Below, piece by piece: positions 24,267-32,433 of a DNA stretch of 32,686 nucleotides. Position 1 is the stretch's first letter. Each line of letters starts with the position of its first letter. The translations under genes and the position numbers were made by a program. Under the pieces are notes generated by a model. That model had not been told where the DNA came from. It saw only the letters and a program-made list of their open reading frames with translations, and ran no database searches. The stretch is from DASWIG01 sp965371445 (GTDB lineage: Bacteria > Acidobacteriota > Thermoanaerobaculia > Multivoradales > J023): assembly GCA_965371445.1 (NCBI GenBank), contig CBDUYN010000112.1, positions 1 to 32,686 of the forward strand, in the 5' to 3' direction.

Positions 24267-25106
24267 ATGAGCGCGAAAGCGGCCCTCGCAGATCTCGACT
24301 TTGAGCTTGTCCTGGAAGACGGAGTCCCCATGGACAAACCCATGCACCGTAAGCGGATGAACCTCTTCCTGAGTCTCGTCCGGGTCCGGATGCTGGAGCT
24401 CGGACGCACCGACTTCTTTTCGGGAGGCGACATGTTCGTCTACTACTCGGTGGAGCAGGCGCGGGCCGTGGCCGAGGAGGAGCGTCAGCTCGCGCTCTTT
24501 GAGGAAGGGAAGCGCCCCGACAAACCGAAGAAGACCGCCTTCCGCGGTCCCGACGTCTTCCTCGTCCAGGGCGTCGAAAGCGAGAACGAACGCGAGCGCG
24601 ACACCTGGGTCGCATGGGAGGAGGACGACCGTCTCCCCGACCTGATCGTGGAGCTGCTCTCGCCGTCGACGGCGGCCTACGACCGCGGCGGGAAGAAGCG
24701 GCTCTACGAGCAGACATTCAAGACCTCGGAGTACTTCCTCTACCCTCCGGAGGACCTGGCGCTCGAGGGCTGGCGTCTTCTGGACAACTCCTATCAGCCG
24801 ATCGCGCGGTCGGCGAAAGGCCGGCTGTGGAGCCGTGAGCTGGAGGTGGAGCTCGGGGTGTGGCACGGCGAGCACGACGGCACGACGGGCGACTGGTTGC
24901 GCCTCTTCCATCCCGACGGCCGGTTGGTGCCGACGGAGACCGAACGGCAACGCCAGCGCGCCGAAGAGGAGCGTCAGCGCGCTGAAGAGGAGCGCCAGCG
25001 CACCGAAGAGCAGCGTCAGCGCGCCAAGGACGCGGAGCAGCGCGCCGATGCAGCCGAGAGGGAGATTGCGCTTCTGCGCACCCGCCTCGCCGAGCTTGAG
25101 GATTGA
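24267..25106 (+). CDS. Uma2-family protein with repetitive coiled-coil tail
   Basis: 279 residues; the ATG follows CAGGAGGCACT. The N-terminal ~190 residues are a Uma2 (DUF820) PD-(D/E)XK-like domain: DKPMHRKRMNLFLSLVRVRM, GPDVFLVQGVE, LPDLIVELLSPSTAAYDRGG, KKRLYEQTFKTSEYFLYPPE. A C-terminal coiled coil (about 227-279) made of RQRAEEE heptads follows, encoded by 21-bp DNA repeats. The tail probably drives oligomerisation. Function is unknown. It differs from the 12370 copy by the long insert after the first helix and by the tail, so it is not a recent duplicate. Confidence 0.82.
   Translation: MSAKAALADLDFELVLEDGVPMDKPMHRKRMNLFLSLVRVRMLELGRTDFFSGGDMFVYYSVEQARAVAEEERQLALFEEGKRPDKPKKTAFRGPDVFLVQGVESENERERDTWVAWEEDDRLPDLIVELLSPSTAAYDRGGKKRLYEQTFKTSEYFLYPPEDLALEGWRLLDNSYQPIARSAKGRLWSRELEVELGVWHGEHDGTTGDWLRLFHPDGRLVPTETERQRQRAEEERQRAEEERQRTEEQRQRAKDAEQRADAAEREIALLRTRLAELED
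24951..25034 (+). repeat. Four in-frame 21-bp tandem repeats coding for a coiled coil
   Basis: Units start at 24951, 24972, 24993 and 25014; each encodes RQRAEEE or a close variant. Unit differences are mostly synonymous (CGC/CGT, GCC/GCT). Copy number could change by slippage without breaking the frame, lengthening the coiled coil by one heptad per unit. Confidence 0.85.
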
Positions 25107-25299
25107 TTCTGTACCCGCTTCTGAGGCCGTGGCGGCGCGCGGGCGTGTCGTCAGGGGATGAGAGCCTTCCAGATCGGCTCCACCGATCCCCGTCGATAAG
25201 GTAGACGACGAAATCCGAGTCGAACCCGTGGGTTTGGCGTCCGAAGAGGTCTGCGTCGCGTTCGATGGGTTGGCCGACGCCTCAAAACCCGTTCACCGG

Positions 25300-25602
25300 T
25301 CACAAAAACTGACCGACCAGCTCCGCCAGATCCTCATATCGGTAGGGAGGACGCCTGCGAACCGCGAAGACGTTCAGCAGTCTGTCCTCCTCGTTCACCG
25401 CGTAGAGAACTCGCCAGTTCTCCAGACTCAGACGCCGCACCTCTTTCTGCGTCTCCGGTACCGTCAGCTCCTTGCTCTTGGACGGCCGCGGATCTTCTGC
25501 CAAAGCTTCGACGGTTTTCCGGATCCGATGACGGACATAGCCCGGAAGCTCCTTCATCTCCTTCCAGGCGGGTGGAAAGACGTAGACCCGGTAGAGCGCC
25601 AC
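25300..25602 (-). CDS. RelE/ParE-type toxin
   Basis: The GTG at 25602 overlaps the antitoxin stop by one base (TAGTG), giving 100 residues. The pattern YRVYVFPPAWKEMKELPGYV, RHRIRKTVEALAEDPRPSKS, KEVRRLSLENWRVLYAVNEE and LLNVFAVRRRPPYRYEDLAE is a classical RelE fold: the R..L....WRVLY strand and the VFAVRRR strand carry the basic RNA-contacting residues. RelE-type toxins cleave mRNA on the ribosome; ParE relatives poison gyrase. The key basic and aromatic residues are present, so this module looks intact. Confidence 0.8.
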   Translation of the reverse strand: MALYRVYVFPPAWKEMKELPGYVRHRIRKTVEALAEDPRPSKSKELTVPETQKEVRRLSLENWRVLYAVNEEDRLLNVFAVRRRPPYRYEDLAELVGQFL

Positions 25603-25823
25603 TACAGTTGGTCTTTCACGTCGTCCCAGCGAAGCCAGCCGGCTCGCTCCGGATCGTCCCCATGCTCTTTGAGGTCCGCGAGGGCACGGCGGGCAGCATG
25701 AAGGTCCTCCAGGTCCTCGAGCCACTCGACCAGGGTCTCCCAGTCCTCATAGCGGAGAATGGCGAACCTCTGGCCTTTCGCCTCTGCGTATCGGACCGTT
25801 TGAAGTGCTTCGAGTCCCGTCAT
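25602..25823 (-). CDS. RelB-like antitoxin
   Basis: 73 residues. The ATG at 25823 has a GGAGG ribosome-binding site. The N-terminal strand-helix (MTGLEALQTVRYAEAKGQRF, then AILRYEDWETLVEWLEDLED) resembles Phd/RelB-type DNA-binding and dimerisation modules. The tail LKEHGDDPERAGWLRWDDVK is the acidic, flexible part expected to wrap the toxin. It is upstream of and overlapping the RelE-like gene in the standard antitoxin-toxin order, and is probably autoregulatory. Confidence 0.75.
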   Translation of the reverse strand: MTGLEALQTVRYAEAKGQRFAILRYEDWETLVEWLEDLEDLHAARRALADLKEHGDDPERAGWLRWDDVKDQL

Positions 25824-25934
25824 CTGTGCCTCCGTTCCGTGACGAGTTGTCCGTGACGTCACCATTCTATCCCAAAGGCAGCGACCGGGCGGGAGCTAAG
25901 TCGAACCGGCGACACCTGCACGGCGTCGAAAGAA

Positions 25935-25960
25935 GCAGGCGGGACGCCTGCGCTCCCAGC
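25935..25960. repeat. Third copy of the long GGA-loop hairpin repeat
   Basis: GCAGGCG-GGA-CGCCTGC (25935-25951) followed by GCTCCCAGC. It shares all but one base with 8172-8197 and all but the compensated A-T/C-G pair with 8086-8111. It lies in the spacer between the Dnmt2-like gene end and the antitoxin start. Confidence 0.8.
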
Positions 25961-26071
25961 GTACGAGGGCTTTCCTTTACTACTGTGACATACATGGGAA
26001 AACCTGACGAACGGCTCGTGGGAACCTCCCGGGAGAGTCCCCCGTGGCTTCGCTTCGTGCGGCTTCGCTTG

Positions 26072-26998
26072 TCAGGGGATGGACGGATCCCCGACTTCTT
26101 CCCCGTACCCCTGCCGAAGACCAAGCTCCGGGACGGCGGTAAGCATCGCCCGCACCGGAGCGAGGGAGAGGCTGTTACCCACCAGGCGCCAGGCCTTACC
26201 CAGGCTGAGGTCCGGCGGCAGAGCGTAGCTCTCCGGAAAGCCCAGGATGCGCAGGATCTCCGCCGGCGAGAAACGGCGCACCCCCGAGGACGTCCGCAGG
26301 TAGGAGCCGCTCCGAACGTGCGAACGCCCGTAGGCCGACGTGAAGCACGACGTCACCGCCGCCGGATCGTCGGCGTCGACGATCGAGAGAGCTCCCTCGT
26401 AGCTCTTGAGAAGCTCCGGCGTCACCGCAAGCTCCAGGTCCGGGCAAGGGTCGCGAAGCTTGCCGACGCTCTTCGGCTCAAGATCCCGCGGCAACGACGG
26501 CTCCGGAAGCCGCTCGCGCCCCGCCACGAGGTAGTAGCGGCGGCGCCGGTTGGGCAAGCCCAGCTCCGAGGGACAGAGGAACCGTTCATGGACCGACGCA
26601 TAGCCCGCCCGCTCCAGGGTCTCGCGCAGCAGCGCCCAGGCGCGCGAGCCCTGAAAGCCCGGGACGTTCTCCATCGCCACGTAACGCGGACGGATCTCTT
26701 CGAGCCGCTCGACGAGCACCAGGAAAGGACGCGCCCGCGGATCGTCGACGTCACGCCGGAGCCCACGCTCGGTAAACGGCTGGCAGGGCGGCGAGAGCCA
26801 CCACAGGTCGGCGTCGAAAGCGCGGAAGGCCGAGGCCTTGAGCGACTCGATCGTCCGTGCTTCGACCGGGTGGGGGAAGTTGTGGGAGTAGACGGCGAGC
26901 GCCTCGCGGTTGACGTCGACCGCCGCGGCGACCGTGGCCCGCGAGCCTACGGCGGCGGTGCAGCCGCCGATGCCGCAGAAGAGCTCCAGGAGACGCAC
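26072..26998 (-). CDS. Dnmt2/TRDMT1-like cytosine-C5 methyltransferase (probable tRNA enzyme)
   Basis: 308 residues with a GTG start. C5-methyltransferase motifs: LELFCGIGGCTAA (SAM binding), AAVDVNREALAVYSHNFPH, catalytic SPPCQPFTERG (Cys72), MENVPGF (E110) and GLPNRRRRYYLVA. Several traits are those of Dnmt2 rather than of restriction methylases: CQPFT followed by a short acidic DDPRARPFL stretch, a short target-recognition region, the CFT motif (218-220) in CFTSAYGRSHVRSGSYLRTS, and RRFSPAEILRILGFPESYAL with a closing RLVGNSLSL. Dnmt2 methylates C38 of tRNA-Asp in eukaryotes; the characterised bacterial homologue, from Geobacter, acts on tRNA-Glu. There is no endonuclease neighbour. It is 19 bp downstream of the ferredoxin reductase gene. 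Confidence 0.82.
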   Translation of the reverse strand: MRLLELFCGIGGCTAAVGSRATVAAAVDVNREALAVYSHNFPHPVEARTIESLKASAFRAFDADLWWLSPPCQPFTERGLRRDVDDPRARPFLVLVERLEEIRPRYVAMENVPGFQGSRAWALLRETLERAGYASVHERFLCPSELGLPNRRRRYYLVAGRERLPEPSLPRDLEPKSVGKLRDPCPDLELAVTPELLKSYEGALSIVDADDPAAVTSCFTSAYGRSHVRSGSYLRTSSGVRRFSPAEILRILGFPESYALPPDLSLGKAWRLVGNSLSLAPVRAMLTAVPELGLRQGYGEEVGDPSIP

Positions 26999-27017
26999 TG
27001 CGACACGTCCCCGGGGT

Positions 27018-27959
27018 TCAACCGCCGGCCAGCGCGCCGTGCAGCTTCTCGCGCAGCGGCCCCATCACCTCCGGATCGTCGACCTCGATCACCGGCGTCG
27101 TGTCGTACTGCTCGAAAAACAGGCTCGTCTCGACGTCGTCGGGGACCTCCAGGGCACGGCGCAGCTTCCGCGTCTCCGGCACGTAGCCCCGGCCCACGAG
27201 ACGCTTGATCGTCTGGCCGATCGTCCCCTGGAGGCCGCAGATGAAGATCGCCGCCAGCTCCGGGACGAGCCCCCCGGACCCAAGGCCGAGACGCTCGTCG
27301 AGCTCCTCCAGGCGCTCCGGCAGGAAGTAGTCCTCGACCCGTCCCTTGTCGCCCTGCCAATCGGGGCTCTCCTTCGGGCGGCTGATCGAGCGGAAGTAAT
27401 GGAGGCCGTGCTCCCGGTAGCCGGAAAGCTCCTCGCCGTAACCCAGCTCCGGCGGGTAGGAGGCGCCGTGCAGGATCGCATAGCCCGAGAGGTCGGCCTG
27501 GGGGTCGTGCAGGTGGTCGCTGCGGACGATGGAGACGAAGGGCGCGAGCCCCGTACCCGCCGCCACGAAGACCTTGAGCCGCTGGTCGTCGTCGCCTACC
27601 GTGTGGGCGAGAGTGAACTTCCCGACCGGACGGTTGCGCAGGAACATCCGGTCGCCCACTTGGGTCTTCCACAAGAGGTGGGTCAAGGGGTTGTCCGACT
27701 CCGGATGACCGACCCAGCGGATGTAGAACTCCAGCATGTCGCGTTCCTCGGGGGCCGAGGCGATCGACATCGGGCGGCGGACCGAGCCGAGCTCCCTCGT
27801 CTCCTCGTTGTTCAAGCCCAGTGTCACGTACTGCCCCGGCACGAACCAGGGGCCGTCGCCCTCGTAGGGCTGGTCGGAACGGATCTTGAAAACCGCAAGC
27901 GCTGACGTCATGTCGACGCGCTCGATCACGGTGGCGTTGTATTCGAGAGGTTTGGCCAT
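27018..27959 (-). CDS. fpr: Ferredoxin/flavodoxin-NADP+ reductase
   Basis: 313 residues. FAD-binding barrel motif RRPMSIASAPEE (the RxYS-type motif, here RPMS), then the NADP-binding half with FVAAGTGLAPFVSIVRSD and AAIFICGLQGTIGQTIKRLV. It belongs to the bacterial Fpr type but is longer (most are about 260), with an extra C-terminal segment (about 265-313: LRRALEVPDDVETSLFFEQY and on). It moves electrons between NADPH and ferredoxin or flavodoxin in the cytoplasm. It is the first gene before the Dnmt2-like gene. A link between the two is unproven. Confidence 0.85.
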   Translation of the reverse strand: MAKPLEYNATVIERVDMTSALAVFKIRSDQPYEGDGPWFVPGQYVTLGLNNEETRELGSVRRPMSIASAPEERDMLEFYIRWVGHPESDNPLTHLLWKTQVGDRMFLRNRPVGKFTLAHTVGDDDQRLKVFVAAGTGLAPFVSIVRSDHLHDPQADLSGYAILHGASYPPELGYGEELSGYREHGLHYFRSISRPKESPDWQGDKGRVEDYFLPERLEELDERLGLGSGGLVPELAAIFICGLQGTIGQTIKRLVGRGYVPETRKLRRALEVPDDVETSLFFEQYDTTPVIEVDDPEVMGPLREKLHGALAGG

Positions 27960-28466
27960 AACCCGGAAAAGCTACACCGATCCCCGGCCCTGGGGAAGAG
28001 GAAGGGCTGAAAGATAGCTGGCACGTGTCTTGCTAACTACTTCGTGTGAACGCCAGCGAGGTTTGAAATCCACCGCGGCGGCGTTCCTGGATACGACCCT
28101 TCCCTTTGGATTTCACACTGCCAGAACCCCACCCCACCCCAGCCAGACTCACTTCCCCCCGCTGCTCCGAGACCATCGGGGCGGTCTCGCCTTGTGCCTG
28201 CGTGAATGCCTAAATGGCATTCAACGAATGACGAGCTGCCATTCTGGCCGGGCGGACGACTTTTCCGGAAATTCGACCACCGACGGGTGTCCGACCGCGA
28301 TACAGGGGGGGGCGTCCTCCCGAAAGGACGTGGACGACCGGCGGCGTCCTGTGGGAAGGTCATCGTCCTCGTAGGTCAGGCTGCTGTGCCTAGGCGCGCC
28401 GTTTTGGCACAGATCCTGCTCATATCGACGGAACGACCCCAGATGCAACGAGGAGAATCAATCTTG
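27960..28466. other. Gene-free spacer, divergent promoters expected
   Basis: About 500 bp between the divergent fpr and VWFA-related genes. No coding sequence with family features was recognised; open frames here look random. It contains an 8-bp inverted pair GAAATCCA/TGGATTTC (around 28067 and 28107) and a G8 run near 28306. It must hold promoters for both genes, but no clear -35/-10 could be chosen. Confidence 0.4.
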
Positions 28467-30248
28467 ATGACTTCCGATTCAGCTTTCCGCCACCTTCTCT
28501 CAGGCTTCGCCCTTGCCGCAGCCATCTGCCTGTCGGCCGTGCCGCTCTTGGCGCAAGAAGACGGGGAGGAGCCACCGCCGGAGCACTTCTTCGTGGGCAA
28601 GGTCGGGGTCGAGGTCGTTTCGATCGACGTCGTCGTGGTCGACAGGTCGGGGCGTCCGCTCCAGGGGCTCGGCCGCGGCGACTTCGAGCTACGCATCGAC
28701 GGCCGGCCGGTCGAGATCGCGAATTTCTACGCCGTCGACCGGGACGCGCCGGCGCGGCAGGCTCCGCAGCTTCCGGAGCCGGCCGTTTCGGCTGAGGAGC
28801 CGGGCGCGGAGAGTACCGTGGAGGTCCGCCATGTCGCGGTCTTCCTCGACAACTTCTACCTTTCCCACGGTGGCCGTAAGCGCCTGTTCAGAGACCTGCC
28901 GGACTTTTTCGACCAGCAACTCGCCGCCGGCGCCGAGATCATGATCGCTTTCAACGACCGGGGCCTGGAGATCCTCACCCCCTTCACCACCGAACGGGAG
29001 AAGTTGACGGCCGCCCTCGAAAAGGCCGCCGCGGCCCCGGCCTCGGGCAACCAGCACGCGAGGAATTACTCCCAGACGCTGCGCAGCATCCTGGACGCCT
29101 ACAAGATCTGCGAGGACAACCCGCACCTCGACCCCTGCGGCGACTGCTGGAGCATGATGGTCGAGCCGGTGCGCGTCTACTCCTTTGAGGTGCAGGGCCA
29201 GCGCCACGGAAGCCTCGCGGCTCTCGCCAACCTGACGAGCGCTCTCAGCCTCCTTGAGGGACGCAAGATCCTTCTCTACGCCGCCGACGGCATGCAGCTC
29301 CAGCCGGGAGTCGACCTCTTCCACTTCCTCGGCGAGATCTGTCCCCAGAAGGCCCAATCTTCGGAGATCACAAGTCCCCAGATGCGCATGGACGGCCTGG
29401 GGGACTTCCGACGGCTGACCGCCCACGCCAACGCCAGCCGGGTGACCTTCTACACCCTGGAGACGGCGGGGCTGCGCAATTTCTCGTCGGTGTCGGCAGA
29501 GCTCGGGAGCGTGGGGTTTGAAGGCGGGTTGCTCAAGCCGTCGGCGCTGAACGACCAGATCCGCTTCGCCAACCTCCAGAGCACGCTCTTCATGCTCGCC
29601 GACGACACCGGAGGCAAGGCGCTCCTGAACGCCAACCAGTTCGCCGAGCCCCTGGCCCAGATCCACGACGAGATCGGCAGCTTCTACTCCCTCGGCTTCT
29701 CCCCCGACCATCCCGGCGCGGGGGAGACCCACCACGTGGTGGTCAAAGTCCATGGCAAGAAAGGTGACGTCCGCTACCGGCGCTCCTTCAAGCACAAGGA
29801 CGTCGAGCAGCAGCTCGCCGAGAGGACCCTGGGCGCTTTTCTCCTCGGCGCCGAGCAGAACCCGCTCGCCGCCGAGGTCCGGCCGGGGACGCCGGAGCCG
29901 GGAGAGGAGGGTCGCCTCGTCGTCCCGATCGAGGTCAGCGTCCCCTACGAGCGCCTGACGCTCCTGCCCTACGAGGAGGAACGCCTCGGCCGGTTGACGC
30001 TGATCGTCGCGGCGCCCGAGCCCAACGGCAAGATGACGGCGATCCGCAAGAAAGAGCTCACGATCCGGGCGCCGCTGGAGGAGGAGGCGACGACGGGGAC
30101 GCTCTACAAGGTGGGTGTGAAGGTCGAGCTCCAACCCGGACACCACAACCTGGCCGTGGCGCTCTGGGACGAGGTCGCCGCGGTCGGCTCCTACCTGAGC
30201 CTGGAGATCGACGTGGCGTCCCCGGCCCCTTCACCCTGGGGAAAATAA
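28467..30248 (+). CDS. Acidobacterial VWFA-related domain protein, exported
   Basis: The ATG at 28467 (or TTG at 28464) follows GAGGAG; a signal peptide (LLSGFALAAAICLSAVPLLA) confirms it over the in-frame start at 28206. 593 residues. The N-terminal ~35-100 segment (VEVVSIDVVVVDRSGRPLQG, then DFELRIDGRPVEIANF) is typical of the VWFA-related acidobacterial family. The VWA-like fold begins at VAVFLDNFYLSHGGRKRL, where the MIDAS DxSxS is degenerate (DNFYLS). GRKILLYAADGMQLQPGVD and FYSLGFSPDHPGAGETHHVV are later family blocks. It is exported; function is unknown. The 3' end overlaps the convergent acr3 gene by 58 bp. Confidence 0.85.
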   Translation: MTSDSAFRHLLSGFALAAAICLSAVPLLAQEDGEEPPPEHFFVGKVGVEVVSIDVVVVDRSGRPLQGLGRGDFELRIDGRPVEIANFYAVDRDAPARQAPQLPEPAVSAEEPGAESTVEVRHVAVFLDNFYLSHGGRKRLFRDLPDFFDQQLAAGAEIMIAFNDRGLEILTPFTTEREKLTAALEKAAAAPASGNQHARNYSQTLRSILDAYKICEDNPHLDPCGDCWSMMVEPVRVYSFEVQGQRHGSLAALANLTSALSLLEGRKILLYAADGMQLQPGVDLFHFLGEICPQKAQSSEITSPQMRMDGLGDFRRLTAHANASRVTFYTLETAGLRNFSSVSAELGSVGFEGGLLKPSALNDQIRFANLQSTLFMLADDTGGKALLNANQFAEPLAQIHDEIGSFYSLGFSPDHPGAGETHHVVVKVHGKKGDVRYRRSFKHKDVEQQLAERTLGAFLLGAEQNPLAAEVRPGTPEPGEEGRLVVPIEVSVPYERLTLLPYEEERLGRLTLIVAAPEPNGKMTAIRKKELTIRAPLEEEATTGTLYKVGVKVELQPGHHNLAVALWDEVAAVGSYLSLEIDVASPAPSPWGK

Positions 30249-31291
30249 TCCTTCGTCGCGACGCAGAACCGGCACACCGAGAGCATCACCGGCACCTCGA
30301 CCAGCACCCCGACCACGGTGGCGAGAGCCGCACCCGAGCCGGCTCCGTAGAGGGCGATCGCGGTGGCCACGGCCAGCTCGAAGAAGTTCGAAGCACCGAT
30401 CAAGGCTCCCGGGGCGGCGACCTCGTAGCGGATGCCGAAAAGACGCATCAGGCCGTAGGCGAGCGACGAGTTGAAGTAGACCTGGATCAGGATCGGCACC
30501 GCGATCAGCAACACGTGAAAGGCCCGGGTCGTGATGTTCTCGGCCTGGAAGGCGAAGATGAGAACCAGGGTCACCAGAAGCGCCACGACCGTCACCGGCT
30601 GAAAGAGCGCCAGGAGCTTCTGTTCGAACCACTCGGCACCCTTCGTGCGCAGGAGCACGATGCGGCTCACCGAGCCCAGAACCAGGGGGATCACGACGAA
30701 GATCAGCACCGAGTACAGGAGCACCGCAAACGGCACTGTCAGGCCGGAAGCGCCGGTGACCAGGAAGGTGACGATAGGGGCGAAGGCGACGAGCATGATG
30801 AGGTCGTTGACCGAGACCTGCACCAGGGTGTAGGCCGGATCGCCGCCCGACAGGTACGACCAGACGAAGACCATGGCGGTACAGGGCGCCGCGGCCAGGA
30901 TGATCACTCCGGCGACGTACTGGTCGGCCAGCTCCGGTCCGATCCAGGGAAGGAAGAGGTGTTGGAAGAAAAGCCACCCCAGGAAGGCCATGGAGAAGGG
31001 CTTGACCAGCCAGTTGACGACCAGGGTGACGAAAAGCCCGCCGGGCCGCCGGCCCACCCTCAGGATGCTCGAGAAATCGATCTTGAGCATCATGGGATAG
31101 ATCATCAGCCAGATCAGCACCGCGATGGGGACGTTGATGTGGCTCCCCTCGCCCACCTCCATCTTCTGCAGGGCGTCGACGAGCCGTGGAAAGGCCTTGC
31201 CGAGAGCTACCCCGGCTATCATGCACGACGCCACCCAGAGGCTCAGGTAGCGCTCGAAGGCGTTCATCCGCGGTTTTTGGTCTTGGGACAT
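30191..31291 (-). CDS. arsB: ACR3-family arsenite efflux permease
   Basis: 366 residues with ten predicted helices. Characteristic ACR3 segments: RYLSLWVASCMIAGVALGKA, MLKIDFSSILRVGRRPGGLF, IILAAAPCTAMVFVWSYLSG (conserved cysteine), VNDLIMLVAFAPIV, and GALIGASNFFELAVATAIAL. ACR3 exports As(III) from the cytoplasm using the proton gradient. The usual ars neighbours (arsR, arsC, arsA) are absent from the window, so regulation is not explained. It is 10 bp downstream of pyrF, perhaps in one transcript, and its 3' end overlaps the VWFA-related gene. Confidence 0.88.
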   Translation of the reverse strand: MSQDQKPRMNAFERYLSLWVASCMIAGVALGKAFPRLVDALQKMEVGEGSHINVPIAVLIWLMIYPMMLKIDFSSILRVGRRPGGLFVTLVVNWLVKPFSMAFLGWLFFQHLFLPWIGPELADQYVAGVIILAAAPCTAMVFVWSYLSGGDPAYTLVQVSVNDLIMLVAFAPIVTFLVTGASGLTVPFAVLLYSVLIFVVIPLVLGSVSRIVLLRTKGAEWFEQKLLALFQPVTVVALLVTLVLIFAFQAENITTRAFHVLLIAVPILIQVYFNSSLAYGLMRLFGIRYEVAAPGALIGASNFFELAVATAIALYGAGSGAALATVVGVLVEVPVMLSVCRFCVATKDYFPQGEGAGDATSISRLR

Positions 31292-31301
31292 CTTGGGTCT
31301 C

Positions 31302-32240
31302 TCATCGAAAAGCCTGTCGAGCGGCCTCGCGAAGCTCGTCGACAGCCCGGTCTACGGCGTCGTCGACCGCCCGCTTCCAGACGTTGGCGTCGTCGCTCAT
31401 CGAGCCCTCGGGAAAGAGGATCCCGCGCGAGGAGCTCACGATCCCACCCTCCAGGCTGCCGTTTGGGCCACGGACGAAGCCGCGCAACGCCTCCTCCGCG
31501 CCCGCACCCTGGGCGCCGTAGCCGGGCACCAGGAAAAGGGCGTGGGGCAGGAGCTCCCGCAACCGTTCACTCTCGCCCGGCCAGGTCGCCCCGGCGACGA
31601 CGCCGAGCGACGAGTAGCCGGTGCGCTCTCCGCGCAGCGTTTCGCAGCGCTCCGCGAGCTCCTCGGCCAGGGCCTCGTAGAGGGTGCCACCTCCTTCGAG
31701 GCGGCGGTCCTGGAGGTCTCCCGAGCCGGGGTTCGAGGTCTTGACGAGGATGAAGACGCCGCGTCCGGCGTCCTCGGCGGTGGTGAGGAAAGGCTCCAGG
31801 GTGTCGAGGCCGAGGAACGGGTTGACGGTCATCGCGTCGACCGGGAGGGCGGCGTCGCGGCCGAGGTAGGCGGCGGCGTAGGCGGCGGCGGTTGAGCCGA
31901 CGTCGCTGCGTTTGGCGTCGAGGAGGATCAGGAGGTCAAGCTCCCGGGCCTCTTCGACCAGGCTCGCGAGCACCGAGAGGCCGCGTGGCCCCAGCCGCTC
32001 GAAAAAGGCGATCTGGGGCTTGACGATCGCCACGCGTCCGGCGACGCGGTGTAGGACTTCCCGGAGGAACACTTCGACCGCCTTCGCGGTCATCGCCTCG
32101 CCGGGTGCCATCGAGCCCTGGCGAAAGAGCGGCGGGATACGTTCGAGATGGGGATCGAGCCCGACGCAAAGCGGGTGACCGAGCTCGCGCAGGCGCTCGA
32201 CGAGGTCGTCGGCGAAGTGTTGCCGGGAGGAATCCTGCAT
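31302..32240 (-). CDS. pyrF: Orotidine 5'-phosphate decarboxylase, type 2
   Basis: 312 residues from the ATG at 32240 (a TTG at 32255 and a GTG at 32249 are alternatives). Catalytic motif LDAKRSDVGSTA (K110, D113) and the substrate stretch CVGLDPHLERIP fit the longer type 2 PyrF (actinobacterial/myxobacterial style), as do VNPFLGLDTLEPFL, FILVKTSNPGSGDLQD and LVPGYGAQGA. It makes UMP in de novo pyrimidine synthesis. It is followed by acr3 after 10 bp and preceded by the SDR relic. Confidence 0.9.
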   Translation of the reverse strand: MQDSSRQHFADDLVERLRELGHPLCVGLDPHLERIPPLFRQGSMAPGEAMTAKAVEVFLREVLHRVAGRVAIVKPQIAFFERLGPRGLSVLASLVEEARELDLLILLDAKRSDVGSTAAAYAAAYLGRDAALPVDAMTVNPFLGLDTLEPFLTTAEDAGRGVFILVKTSNPGSGDLQDRRLEGGGTLYEALAEELAERCETLRGERTGYSSLGVVAGATWPGESERLRELLPHALFLVPGYGAQGAGAEEALRGFVRGPNGSLEGGIVSSSRGILFPEGSMSDDANVWKRAVDDAVDRAVDELREAARQAFR

Positions 32241-32256
32241 GGCGCCCACGGACAAT

Positions 32257-32433
32257 CTACAGCGAACGGTTGATCCCGCCGTCGACGACGAGGCTCTGGC
32301 CGGTGACGTAGCCCGCGTCGCCGGAGGACGACATCAGGAAGAGGTGGTAGCCGCGCGCCGCGAGCTCGCGCGCGCACGCCGCGCCGATGCCGCTGCCTGC
32401 GCCGGTGATCAGAGCTACGGGTGTCTCGCTCAG
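32257..32433 (-). pseudogene. SDR gene with large internal deletion
   Basis: The frame reads SETPVALITGAGSGIGAACA, an SDR N-terminus with its cofactor glycine motif, continues to ARGYHLFLM, then jumps to SGDAGYVTGQSLVVDGGINR and a stop. That is the C-terminus of a ~245-residue SDR. About 190 central residues, including the NNAG, Ser and YxxxK catalytic motifs, are missing in frame. An AAGGAG site upstream and a CTG at 32433 (no ATG/GTG/TTG) suggest the start codon has also decayed. It cannot be an active dehydrogenase. Confidence 0.7.

Noticed and set aside
25107..25299. Minus-strand stretch reading LFGRQTHGFDSDFVVYLIDG, possibly an enzyme fragment
   Set aside because: No start, no complete motif and no clear family; not enough to call a pseudogene.
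26072..26998. Restriction-modification system based on the C5-methyltransferase
   Set aside because: No endonuclease or specificity gene nearby, and the motifs fit Dnmt2 better than a DNA methylase.
28030..28374. 114-codon plus-strand frame in the fpr/VWFA spacer
   Set aside because: Composition looks random and there is no family resemblance or ribosome-binding site.
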